Assembly (NCBI RefSeq): GCF_002217795.2
Contig: NZ_AP018823.1
Span: 2,976,001 to 3,040,000, forward strand
Length of the DNA stretch: 64,000 nt
Direction of reading: 5' to 3'
Source of the DNA: Aquitalea magnusonii
Lineage (GTDB): Bacteria; Pseudomonadota; Gammaproteobacteria; Burkholderiales; Chromobacteriaceae
Each line of letters begins with the position of its first letter. The stretch's first letter is position 1. A program made the position numbers and the translations under genes. Below are positions 9,348 to 17,632 of the stretch, one piece after another. The notes beneath the pieces were generated by a model, which made no database searches, was not told the origin of the DNA, and saw only the letters and a list, made by a program, of their open reading frames with translations.

Positions 9348-9486
9348 GCACGGCTGACACAGGCCTGCCGTGGCACTGCGCCGCCCGGCCAGCGCACTGG
9401 ATAGTCGGCGTCGGCACGGCTTTTAGCCACAGTGCCAGGCCATTTCAGTTTGTCGCACCACACCCCAGCCCGCTGACACGGACAGT

Positions 9487-9509
9487 AAAAAGGACGCCCA
9501 CGGCGTCCT
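9487..9509 (-). terminator. Rho-independent terminator after the LacI-type regulator
   Basis: On the minus strand stem AGGACGCC/GGCGTCCT with a three-base loop is followed by TTTTT, 38 bases past the regulator stop. The plus-strand LysR gene ends about 140 bases before it; no separate terminator for that gene is obvious. Confidence 0.85.
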
Positions 9510-9546
9510 GAACACATCCATCACACCGCGGCCAGCGCCGCAGCCG

Positions 9547-10539
9547 TCAGGCCGCCAGCGTGCCCGCAGTAGAACCGCGCGCGATGAGACGGCCACTGAG
9601 CACCACCTTGCGCGCGCTGCGCGCCGGGTCTTCCAGTCGCTCCAGCAACATCTTCATGGCGGTGCGGCCAATGTCGTACACCGGCTGTTCGATCACCGTC
9701 AGGCCGGGGCCGGCCAGCTCGGTCCAGTTGTCATTGTCAAACCCCGCCAGTGCCAGCTGATCCGGAATAGCCACCCCTGCCGCACGCGCGCCGCGCAACA
9801 TGCCCAGCAGCACCAGGCCATTACTGGCAATCAGTGCCTGCGGCGGCGAAGCTTCGCGCAGCCAGTCACGCATCGCCTGCTCTGCCGCCTCGGGAGTCGG
9901 TGCAATAAAGCGCGCCTCGGCCTGCAGTCCCTGTTTCTGCATGGCAGCCACCACGCCGGCATGGCGTTCGGCCCCGGTAGTACTGGTGTTGCCAAACAAC
10001 CCGCCAATGCGGCGATAGCCCTGTTGCAGCAAATGTTCCACCAACTGACTGGCCGCCTCGGCATTATCCAGCACCACGGCATCGGCCTGGCCCGGCGGCG
10101 CGGCGCGATCAATCAGCACCACCGGGAAACCCAGTTGCTGCGGGTCCAGCTTCTGCGCGGTGGCACGGGTGGGGGCAAAGATCACCCCGGTGACACGTTC
10201 CTCCTGCATCAGCCGCAGGTACATGGCTTCTTTTTGTGGATTTTCGTCGGTATTGCACAGGATGACGCGCATGCCCACCGCGTAGGCGGCATCCTCCACC
10301 GCACGGCTGACCGCGGTAAAGAAGGGATTGCGAATATCGGACACGATCAGGCCGATGGTATGACTATGCTGGGAGCGTAGCCGGCGCGCCGACAGATTGG
10401 GCAGATAGCCGGTGGCGGCCACGGCGGCCTCTACTTTCTTGCGCAGCTCGTCGCTGACCGGGCCATCGCCCAGCGCCCGCGACACCGTGGCTACCGATAC
10501 ACCGGCAGCCCGGGCAACATCCTTGATGCGTACCGTCAT
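9547..10539 (-). CDS. fruR: LacI/GalR-family regulator, probable fructose operon repressor (FruR/Cra-like)
   Basis: The LacI-type helix-turn-helix is at the N-terminus (IKDVARAAGVSVATVSRALGDG) with the hinge PNLSARRLRSQ, then a periplasmic-binding-protein-like effector domain (HTIGLIVSDIRNPFFTAVSRAVEDAA, LAGFDNDNWTEL). I chose ATG 10539, giving MTVRIKDVARAAG, the usual spacing to the HTH; an upstream ATG at 10578 or TTG at 10581 would add about 13 residues. It faces the fruBKA operon across a short intergenic region that contains two similar operator-like palindromes, one just upstream of this start codon. The effector is probably fructose 1-phosphate or a related sugar phosphate; this is inferred from context. 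Confidence 0.85.
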   Translation of the reverse strand: MTVRIKDVARAAGVSVATVSRALGDGPVSDELRKKVEAAVAATGYLPNLSARRLRSQHSHTIGLIVSDIRNPFFTAVSRAVEDAAYAVGMRVILCNTDENPQKEAMYLRLMQEERVTGVIFAPTRATAQKLDPQQLGFPVVLIDRAAPPGQADAVVLDNAEAASQLVEHLLQQGYRRIGGLFGNTSTTGAERHAGVVAAMQKQGLQAEARFIAPTPEAAEQAMRDWLREASPPQALIASNGLVLLGMLRGARAAGVAIPDQLALAGFDNDNWTELAGPGLTVIEQPVYDIGRTAMKMLLERLEDPARSARKVVLSGRLIARGSTAGTLAA

Positions 10540-10541
10540 AT

Positions 10542-10555
10542 TGCAATCGTTTTCA
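10542..10555. promoter_or_regulatory. Candidate FruR operator near the fruR start
   Basis: TGCAATCGTTTTCA is an imperfect 14-base palindrome immediately 5' of the chosen fruR ATG. It matches 12 of 14 positions of the site before fruB (TGTAATCGATTTCA), consistent with autoregulation by the LacI-type protein. Confidence 0.5.
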
Positions 10556-10663
10556 GTCAGGTTGTCGTGATCCTGCATCAAGTAAAAAAGCTTTGCAAGC
10601 CTTTAATTACAAGGATGATTGCTGATTCAAACTGAGTTTGATCAAGATGAGATACGATCAATA

Positions 10664-10692
10664 TTGACAGGTGTTGTGTAATCGATTTCAAT
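10664..10692 (+). promoter_or_regulatory. Candidate sigma70 promoter with overlapping FruR operator for fruBKA
   Basis: TTGACA (10664-10669), 17-base spacer, TTCAAT (10687-10692). The near-perfect palindrome TGTAATCGATTTCA (10677-10690) covers the spacer and -10, so a bound LacI-family repressor would block the polymerase. The leader to the fruB ATG is about 80 bases. Confidence 0.6.
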
Positions 10693-10778
10693 GCCAGCAA
10701 CGCAACGCCGACAATAGCCAGCACCGCCCCTTTTTGGGTGCAATGCAGCAAAATAACAGTACCAGGAGACCACTCCCG

Positions 10779-13283
10779 ATGTCGCACGATCTGATCCATC
10801 CGGAACTGATTTGCCTTGCCACCGCCCCGGCCAGCAAGGAAGAAGCCATCCGCCAGGCCGGCCAGTTGCTGGCCAATGCCGGCTGCATTGATGCCGCCTA
10901 TATCGACAGCCTGCTGGCACGCGAAGCCGTGGCCAATACCTTTCTGGGCCATGGCGTCTCCATTCCGCACGGCATGGTGGAAGACCGCCACCTGATCAAG
11001 CGCACCGGCATTGCCATCCTGCAGATTCCGCAGGGTCTGGAATGGAATCCTGGCCAGACCACCCATTTGCTGTTTGCCATTGCCGCCCAGTCGGACGAAC
11101 ACATCCAGTTGCTGCGTCGGCTCACCCGCTTGCTGCAAGACGAGCCCCGCCTGCAGCAATTGTTTGCCACCAGCAATCCGCAAGACCTGATTGCCGCCCT
11201 GTCCGACAGCGCAGCCACCCAGGCAGCGCCTGCGGAACCGGCGGGTGATCTGGCAGAAAAATTTGAATGGATGGTGGACTACCCCAATGGCCTGCATGCC
11301 CGCCCGGCCACCGCCTGGGTGGAAACCGCGCGCCAATACGCGGCGCAAGTACAAGTGCGTCACGGCCACCATGTGGCCGATGGCAAAAACATGATTTCCC
11401 TGCTGCAACTGGGCCTGCAACGCGGCGACCGCCTGGTGGTGTCCGCCGAAGGCAGCGATGCCGCCGCCCTGCTGCAAGCCCTGCAAGGGGTGATGACCCG
11501 CCTGACCGCGCAGGAACAGACCGACGCCGCACTGGCCGCGCAAAAAGCCCAGGCCCAGCGTAGCGAAAACAACTGGCAGCCGCCGGGCCACCCGCTGGAA
11601 GTGGCCGGCATCAGCGCCAGCCCCGGCCTGGCCATCGGTCAGGTGCATGTGCTGACCCACGGCCTGCCCGCCATTCCCGACCACCCGCTGGCCCTGGCCG
11701 AAGCCGGTGACAAACTGCATGCCGCGCTGGCAGATACCCGCGCCGAACTGGCCAAACTGGCCGAAGACACCGCCCAGCGCCTGGGCAATGCCGAAGCCGC
11801 CATTTTCAAGGCCCAGGCCGAACTGCTGAGCGATACCGACCTGATCACCCTGTCCTGCCAGCTGATGGTGGAAGGCCACGGCGTGGCCTGGTCCTGGCAT
11901 CAGGCCGTGGAGCGCCTGGCCGACCGTCTGGCCGCGCTGGGCAACCAGCTGCTGGCCGCCCGTGCCGCCGACCTGCGCGACGTGGGCCGCCGCGTGCTGG
12001 GCAAGATCGACCCCAGCCTGCAAGCCACCACCCTGTCCGACCTGCCGGACAACTGCATTCTGCTGGCCAGCGATTTGTCGCCGTCTGACACCGCGGGGCT
12101 GGATACCAACAAGGTGATTGGCCTGGCCACCGCCCAGGGTGGCCCGACTTCCCATACCGCCATTCTGGCGCGCACCCTCGGCCTGCCGGCACTGGTAGCC
12201 GGCGGCCCCGGCCTGCTTGGTGTGGCCAATGGCACGGCGGCGATTCTGGATGGCCAGGCTGGCCGCCTCTACCTGAACCCAGGCGAAGCCGACCTGAAAT
12301 CCGCCCGCGACTGGATGGCGCAACAGCAACTGCGCAAGGAGCGCGAGGAAGCCGAACGGAGCCTGCCGGCCCAGACCCGTGACGGCCACAGCGTGGAAGT
12401 GGCTGCCAACGTCAACCGCCCGGACCAGGTGGCCGCCGCCATTGCCGCCGGTGCCGAAGGCGTGGGCCTGATGCGTACCGAATTCCTGTTCCTGGAACGT
12501 GACGACAGTCCGGACGAAGAAGAACAGTTCGCCACCTACCAGGCCATGCTGCAGGCACTGGAAGGCCGCCCGCTGATCGTGCGCACGCTGGATATCGGCG
12601 GCGACAAGCAAGTGCCCTACCTCAACCTGCCGCACGAGGAAAACCCCTTCCTCGGCATGCGTGGTGCCCGTCTGCTGCTGCGCCGCCGCGACCTGCTGGA
12701 ACCGCAGTTGCGTGCGCTGTACCGCGCCGCCCGTGGTGGCCAGCCGCTGTCCATCATGTTCCCGATGATTACCTCGCTGAAGGAAATCACCCGCCTGAAG
12801 GGCCTGTGCGAAGGCATTCGCCGCGAGCTGAACGCCCCGGTGGTGCCGATCGGCATCATGGTGGAAGTACCCGCCGCCGCCACCCTGGCCGACAAGCTGG
12901 CCGAACATGTGGACTTCTTCTCCATCGGCACCAACGATCTCACCCAGTACGCGCTGGCCATCGACCGTCAGCACCCGGAACTGGCCGCCGAGGCCGACAG
13001 CCTGCACCCGGCAGTGCTGCGCCTGATCCACCAGACCGTGCAGGGTGCTGCCCAGCATGGCCGCTGGGTAGGCGTGTGCGGTGGCATTGCCGGCGACCCG
13101 TTCGGTGCTGCCCTGCTCACCGGCCTGGGCGTGAACGAACTGTCGATGAGCCCGCGTGACATCGCCAGCGTCAAGGCCCGCCTGCGTGGCAGCGACTTTG
13201 CCAAACTGGCCGAGCTGGCGCAGCAAGCGCTGGATTGCGACAGCGCCGAAGAAGTACGCGCCCTGCAGAGCCTGCTGTCATGA
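10779..13283 (+). CDS. fruB: Fructose PTS multiphosphoryl transfer protein, EIIA-HPr-EI fusion
   Basis: The 834-residue cytoplasmic protein holds three PTS modules. Residues 1 to about 145 are EIIA(Fru), with phospho-His64 in GVSIPHG. An HPr domain at about 160-250 has His173 in GLHARPA. A full enzyme I follows from about 275, with phospho-His459 in GGPTSHTAILAR and the PEP-binding block VGLMRTEFLF. It takes phosphate from PEP and passes it to FruA, so this operon can run without the general EI/HPr. The ATG at 10779 follows AGGAGACC; in-frame sequence upstream is leader. The next gene overlaps by four bases (ATGA), indicating translational coupling. Confidence 0.95.
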   Translation: MSHDLIHPELICLATAPASKEEAIRQAGQLLANAGCIDAAYIDSLLAREAVANTFLGHGVSIPHGMVEDRHLIKRTGIAILQIPQGLEWNPGQTTHLLFAIAAQSDEHIQLLRRLTRLLQDEPRLQQLFATSNPQDLIAALSDSAATQAAPAEPAGDLAEKFEWMVDYPNGLHARPATAWVETARQYAAQVQVRHGHHVADGKNMISLLQLGLQRGDRLVVSAEGSDAAALLQALQGVMTRLTAQEQTDAALAAQKAQAQRSENNWQPPGHPLEVAGISASPGLAIGQVHVLTHGLPAIPDHPLALAEAGDKLHAALADTRAELAKLAEDTAQRLGNAEAAIFKAQAELLSDTDLITLSCQLMVEGHGVAWSWHQAVERLADRLAALGNQLLAARAADLRDVGRRVLGKIDPSLQATTLSDLPDNCILLASDLSPSDTAGLDTNKVIGLATAQGGPTSHTAILARTLGLPALVAGGPGLLGVANGTAAILDGQAGRLYLNPGEADLKSARDWMAQQQLRKEREEAERSLPAQTRDGHSVEVAANVNRPDQVAAAIAAGAEGVGLMRTEFLFLERDDSPDEEEQFATYQAMLQALEGRPLIVRTLDIGGDKQVPYLNLPHEENPFLGMRGARLLLRRRDLLEPQLRALYRAARGGQPLSIMFPMITSLKEITRLKGLCEGIRRELNAPVVPIGIMVEVPAAATLADKLAEHVDFFSIGTNDLTQYALAIDRQHPELAAEADSLHPAVLRLIHQTVQGAAQHGRWVGVCGGIAGDPFGAALLTGLGVNELSMSPRDIASVKARLRGSDFAKLAELAQQALDCDSAEEVRALQSLLS

Positions 13284-14236
13284 ACGGCCCGCTGATCACC
13301 ATCACCCTGAACCCGGCCATCGACCAGACGGTGTGCGTGCAGGATTTTCAGCCCGGCAGCGTCAATCTGGCGCTGTCCAGCACCAGCAATGCCGGTGGCA
13401 AGGGTGTGAACGTGGCCAGTTGCCTGGCCGACTGGGGCTTGCCGGTGCTGGCCACCGGCCTGTTGGGACGCAATAACAGCGATGCATTTGAAGCACTGTT
13501 CAAGGACAAGGGCATTGCCGACCGCTTCATCCGCGTGCCGGGTGACACCCGCGTCAACATCAAGCTGTCCGATCAGGCCAATGCCAGCACCACCGACATC
13601 AACCTGCCGGGCCTGACCGTAGGCGAGGTGCAATGGGAACGCCTGCTGACCCTGCTGGCGGCAGACGTCAATCCGGGCAGCCAGATTGTGCTGGCCGGCA
13701 GCCTGCCGCAAGGACTGGAGCCGGAACGGCTGCCGGTGCTGATCGGCAAGCTGCGCCAATGGGGTGCCCATGTGCTGCTGGACAGCAGCGGTGCCGCGCT
13801 GGCTACCGCACTGGCCGCGCCACGCGCCAGCCTGCCCGACTGCATCAAGCCCAATCGACACGAACTGGAACAGTGGGCCGGACGCCCCCTGCCCACCCTG
13901 CAAGATGTGCTGGCCTGCGCCCGCCAGTTGCAACAGGCCGGTGTGGCCGAAGTGGTGGTGTCGCTGGGCGAAGAAGGCGCGCTGTTTGTGCTGGACGACG
14001 GCCCGGCCCTGCTGGCCCGCCTGCCGGTGCAGAACCCACTGAGCACCGTGGGTGCCGGTGATGCACTGGTGGCCGGCCTCAGCGCCGCGCGCCACCAGCG
14101 CCTGGCCGGTGAAGACCGCGCCCGGCTGGCCGTGGCCTTTGCCACCGCCAAGCTGGCCCGCATCGGCCCCCACCTGCCGGCACGCAGCCAGGTGGAACAA
14201 CTGGCACGGCAAGTGGAAGTGCAGCACTTGTCCTAA
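13280..14236 (+). CDS. fruK: 1-phosphofructokinase
   Basis: The 318-residue PfkB-family sugar kinase phosphorylates fructose 1-phosphate to fructose 1,6-bisphosphate with ATP. Visible motifs are the N-terminal TITLNPAIDQTV, the substrate-binding GGKGVNVA, and the PfkB signature TVGAGDALVAGL, whose Asp261 is the catalytic base. It is the middle gene of fruB-fruK-fruA, with its start inside the fruB stop. The length is normal for the family. Confidence 0.95.
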   Translation: MNGPLITITLNPAIDQTVCVQDFQPGSVNLALSSTSNAGGKGVNVASCLADWGLPVLATGLLGRNNSDAFEALFKDKGIADRFIRVPGDTRVNIKLSDQANASTTDINLPGLTVGEVQWERLLTLLAADVNPGSQIVLAGSLPQGLEPERLPVLIGKLRQWGAHVLLDSSGAALATALAAPRASLPDCIKPNRHELEQWAGRPLPTLQDVLACARQLQQAGVAEVVVSLGEEGALFVLDDGPALLARLPVQNPLSTVGAGDALVAGLSAARHQRLAGEDRARLAVAFATAKLARIGPHLPARSQVEQLARQVEVQHLS

Positions 14237-14335
14237 ACCATCATGCTGCGGGCGGGCAACGCTCACCCACCCCCGCCACGCGGCAGATCATCAGCAAAGC
14301 AACAACAACAGGCAGATAAAACTAGGAGAAAGACA

Positions 14336-16051
14336 ATGGCAAACCTGCTGGCAGTGATTGCAGCTCCCGATCGCAGCACCCAGTCCATGCTGGCTGGCGA
14401 AGCGCTGCGCCAGGCGGCTACCCGGCTGAAACACAAGATCGATGTAGAAATCCACACCGCACAAGGCGTGCAACAGCCGCTGAGCGCCAGCGCCATTGCC
14501 GACGCCGACGCCGTGCTGCTGATTGGCGAAGCCGCGGCACAGGATGTGCGCTTTGCCAACAGCCACACCCTGCTCAGCTCGCTGGAAGCCGTGCTGGCCG
14601 ATGCCGAAGGCCAGCTCAAGGCCAGCCTGAGCGCCCAGACCGCCAGCAGCGCACTGCGCATTGTCGGCATCACCTCTTGCCCCACCGGCATTGCCCACAC
14701 CTTCATGGCCGCCGAAGGCCTGAGCCAGGCCGCACAGAAACTGGGCCACAGCATCCGCGTGGAAACCCAGGGTTCGGTGGGTGCGCAGGACACGCTGACG
14801 GCGGATGAAATCCGCCTGGCCGATGTGGTGATCATTGCCGCCGACACCCAGGTGGACCTGTCGCGCTTTGTCGGCAAGCGTCTGTTCTCCAGCGGCACCA
14901 AACCGGCCATCAACGACGGTGAAAACCTGGTGCGCCGCGCCATTGCCGAAGCCCAGCCGCATGGTGCCAGCCAGGCTGCCAGCAGCCAGACTGCCGCCAG
15001 CACCGCTTCCGCAAGCAGCGCCCAGAGCGAACAGCGCAGCGGCGCTTACAAACACCTGATGACCGGTGTGTCCTTCATGCTGCCCTTTGTCACTGCGGGC
15101 GGCATCATGATTGCGCTGGCCTTTGCGCTGGGCGGCATTTACGCCTTTGACGACGCGCACAAGGGCACGCTGGCCTGGGCCTTGTTCCAGATTGGCGCCA
15201 AGTCCGCCTTTGCGCTGATGGTGCCGATTCTGGCCGGTTATATTTCCTACTCCATCGCCAACCGTCCGGGTATTGCCCCCGGCATGGTGGGTGGCATGCT
15301 GGCCGCCAGTCTGGGTTCCGGCTTTCTGGGTGGCATTGCCGCTGGTTTCATTGCCGGTTACGGCACGGATTTCCTCAACAAGAAAATCCAACTGGGCCGC
15401 AACCTGGATGGCCTGAAACCGGTGCTGATCTTGCCGGTACTGGGTTCCCTGCTGGTGGGCCTGTTGATGATCTACGTCATCGGCACGCCGGTAGCCGCCT
15501 TGCTGGCCATGCTGACCGATGCGCTCAAGAGCATGCAGGGCAGCAGCGCCTTGCTGTTGGGTGCCATTCTGGGCGCGATGATGGCCTTTGACATGGGCGG
15601 CCCGGTGAACAAGGCAGCCTATGCCTTCGCCACCGGCCTGATTGCCAGCCAGGTGTACACCCCGATGGCCGCCGTGATGGCCGCCGGCATGACCCCGCCG
15701 CTGGGCATTGCCCTGGCCACCAAGCTGTTTGCCGACCGCTTTACCGCCGACGAGCGCGAAGCCGGCAAGGCTGCTGGCGTGCTGGGTATTTCCTTCATCA
15801 GTGAAGGTGCCATTCCGTTTGCCGCCCGCGACCCGCTGCGCGTGATTCCGTCGCTGATGGTGGGTTCAGCCGTGACCGGTGCCATCTCCATGGCCATGGG
15901 CGTGGAACTGAAAGTACCGCACGGTGGCGTGTTCGTGCTGCCCATCCCCAATGCAGTGACCAATCTGGGTGCCTACCTGGTGGCACTGGTGGTGGGGACG
16001 GTGCTGACCGCCGTGATGCTGCGTGTGCTGAAAAAACCGCTGGCGCAATAA
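14336..16051 (+). CDS. fruA: Fructose-specific PTS permease, EIIB'BC
   Basis: The 571-residue inner-membrane permease takes up fructose and releases fructose 1-phosphate. An N-terminal IIB' domain (residues 1 to about 100, no phospho-Cys motif) precedes the catalytic IIB with Cys115 in ITSCPTGIAHTFMA, then an Ala/Ser-rich linker (about 215-235), then a multi-helix IIC domain (KHLMTGVSFMLPFVTAGG onward; AYAFATGLIASQVYTPMAAV). The ATG at 14336 is preceded by AGGAGAAAG. A 100-base gap after fruK holds no terminator, so the three genes are probably co-transcribed. A strong terminator follows. Confidence 0.95.
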   Translation: MANLLAVIAAPDRSTQSMLAGEALRQAATRLKHKIDVEIHTAQGVQQPLSASAIADADAVLLIGEAAAQDVRFANSHTLLSSLEAVLADAEGQLKASLSAQTASSALRIVGITSCPTGIAHTFMAAEGLSQAAQKLGHSIRVETQGSVGAQDTLTADEIRLADVVIIAADTQVDLSRFVGKRLFSSGTKPAINDGENLVRRAIAEAQPHGASQAASSQTAASTASASSAQSEQRSGAYKHLMTGVSFMLPFVTAGGIMIALAFALGGIYAFDDAHKGTLAWALFQIGAKSAFALMVPILAGYISYSIANRPGIAPGMVGGMLAASLGSGFLGGIAAGFIAGYGTDFLNKKIQLGRNLDGLKPVLILPVLGSLLVGLLMIYVIGTPVAALLAMLTDALKSMQGSSALLLGAILGAMMAFDMGGPVNKAAYAFATGLIASQVYTPMAAVMAAGMTPPLGIALATKLFADRFTADEREAGKAAGVLGISFISEGAIPFAARDPLRVIPSLMVGSAVTGAISMAMGVELKVPHGGVFVLPIPNAVTNLGAYLVALVVGTVLTAVMLRVLKKPLAQ

Positions 16052-16102
16052 GCCATGCGCGGACCGGCAGCACAGATCTGCCGGCCGCTGAACGATTTCT
16101 CT

Positions 16103-16140
16103 CTCTCGGGCCAACTCCTTTGCGGGTTGGCATTTTTTTG
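16103..16140 (+). terminator. Rho-independent terminator after fruA (copy 1 of a repeated element)
   Basis: Stem GCCAAC/GTTGGC followed by seven Ts. The 38-base element beginning CTCTCGGGCCAAC is nearly repeated at 20125-20163 after the GH3 gene. Confidence 0.88.
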
Positions 16141-16193
16141 TCCTGCGTTTTGAAAATCCCGCCATAAAACCCGACGTTTCCAGAGTGCAATGA

Positions 16194-16223
16194 CCATAGC
16201 CACGCCAGGCTGCACTGCTATGG
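16194..16223. promoter_or_regulatory. Inverted repeat upstream of the GPH symporter gene
   Basis: CCATAGC (16194-16200) and GCTATGG (16217-16223) form a perfect 7-base inverted repeat 35 bases before the symporter start. It could be an operator for a sugar regulator or an mRNA stem; I found no convincing -35/-10 pair next to it. Confidence 0.35.
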
Positions 16224-16257
16224 TAAGGCCCAGTCACTGGCTCTGGAGAACCGCACC

Positions 16258-17631
16258 ATGCCTGCCCCTGCCCTGTCCGCCGCAGATGTCAAACTGGACC
16301 TGCGTGAAAAAGTAGGCTATGGATTAGGAGACATGGCGTCCAATCTGTCGTTTGGTGCCGTGTCGCTGTTCCTGCTGTTTTTCTATACCAATATCTTTGG
16401 CCTGAGCGCCGGCGAAGCCAGCCTGATCTTCCTGATCGCCCGCATCATTGATGCGCTGTTCAATATTCTGCTGGGCTACGCCATTGACCAGACCCACAGC
16501 CGCCATGGCAAGCTGCGGCCCTATCTGCTGTATGGCGCACTGCCGCTGGGGGTGCTGACCGTGCTGTGCTTCAGCACACCGGACACCAGCTACAAGTTCG
16601 CTTACGCCCTGGTGAGCTACACCGTGTACTGCCTGGCCTATACCACGGTGAACACACCCTATTCAGCCATGAACAATATGCTGACCCAGCACGCCATGTC
16701 GCGCGCCTCGCTGTCGGTGTACCGCATGTTGTTTGCCACGCTGGGCTACTTCGTGGTGTCGGTGTATGCCGACCAATTGATTCGCCGCTTTGCCAACCCG
16801 CGCAGCGGCTACCAGCTCACCATCGCGCTGTTTGCCGGGCTGGCCACCCTGCTGTTCTACGCCTGCTTTGCCATGACCAAGGAGCGCATCCACCAGGACA
16901 AGGGCCAAGCACCCAAGCTGCACCAGATGGTGCAGGCCATTACCGGCAATCCGCCCTTGTTCCACCTCTCCATGTTCACCGTGTTTGCCTACATCGCCTA
17001 CAGCGTGTGGATGGCCGCCGCCATTTACTACATCAACTACGTATTGCGCGATCAAGCCTACACCGCCAGCTTCTTCGCCATCCAGACCGTGGCCAATCTG
17101 GTCGGCACCATTGCCTCGGAACCGTTGATTGCCCGCTTCGGCAAAAAGAGACTGACCCTGCTCACCCTGAGTGCCGGCGCCTTGGCACTGGCCTATCAAT
17201 ACTGGCTGGCGGGCGACAGCCGGCTGGCCATCATGGCTTGCGTCTGCCTGTACAGCGCCGCCATGGGCAGCATCTTTGTCTGCATGTACGCCATGCTGGC
17301 CGACACGGTGGAATACGCCGAGTGGCAGCAGCATGTGCGTACCGAGGGTGCCATCTATGGCTATTTCAACTTCATTACCAAAGTGGCCATGGCCATTGCC
17401 GGTGGTCTGGCCGGGCTGATCCTGCAATATGCCGGTTACGATGCCGCCCATATCACGCCACGCGCACAAGACTGGATCGCCCTGATGATGACGCTGATTC
17501 CCGCCGCCATGTTTGTCCTCGCGCTGCTGTTCGTGCTGCGCTACCAGTTGGATGAAGACAGCTATCTGCGCATGGTGGGCCAGATTGCAGCGCGCAAACA
17601 CGCCGCCGCCACTCAGCCACAGGAGCCCTGA
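16258..17631 (+). CDS. GPH-family sugar:cation symporter
   Basis: The 457-residue inner-membrane protein has about 12 hydrophobic segments and the hallmarks of glycoside-pentoside-hexuronide symporters (MelB/XynB-like): LREKVGYGLGDMASNLSFG near the N-terminus, the loop DQTHSRHGKLRPYLLYG (conserved D...G+.RP), and YTTVNTPYSAM. It probably imports a glucoside, xyloside or similar oligosaccharide. The downstream GH3 glycosidase starts one base after its stop, so the pair forms a transport-and-hydrolysis unit. The exact sugar cannot be told. Confidence 0.9.
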   Translation: MPAPALSAADVKLDLREKVGYGLGDMASNLSFGAVSLFLLFFYTNIFGLSAGEASLIFLIARIIDALFNILLGYAIDQTHSRHGKLRPYLLYGALPLGVLTVLCFSTPDTSYKFAYALVSYTVYCLAYTTVNTPYSAMNNMLTQHAMSRASLSVYRMLFATLGYFVVSVYADQLIRRFANPRSGYQLTIALFAGLATLLFYACFAMTKERIHQDKGQAPKLHQMVQAITGNPPLFHLSMFTVFAYIAYSVWMAAAIYYINYVLRDQAYTASFFAIQTVANLVGTIASEPLIARFGKKRLTLLTLSAGALALAYQYWLAGDSRLAIMACVCLYSAAMGSIFVCMYAMLADTVEYAEWQQHVRTEGAIYGYFNFITKVAMAIAGGLAGLILQYAGYDAAHITPRAQDWIALMMTLIPAAMFVLALLFVLRYQLDEDSYLRMVGQIAARKHAAATQPQEP

Positions 17632-17632
17632 C

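Noticed and set aside
10578..13226. 882-residue open frame on the minus strand
   Set aside because: It lies fully antisense to fruB and reads as a low-complexity Gln/Gly/Ala/His protein. The length is due to the high GC and biased codon use of fruB; it has no recognisable domain.
12968..14266. 432-residue open frame on the minus strand
   Set aside because: It is antisense to fruK and the end of fruB, of biased composition and without motifs.
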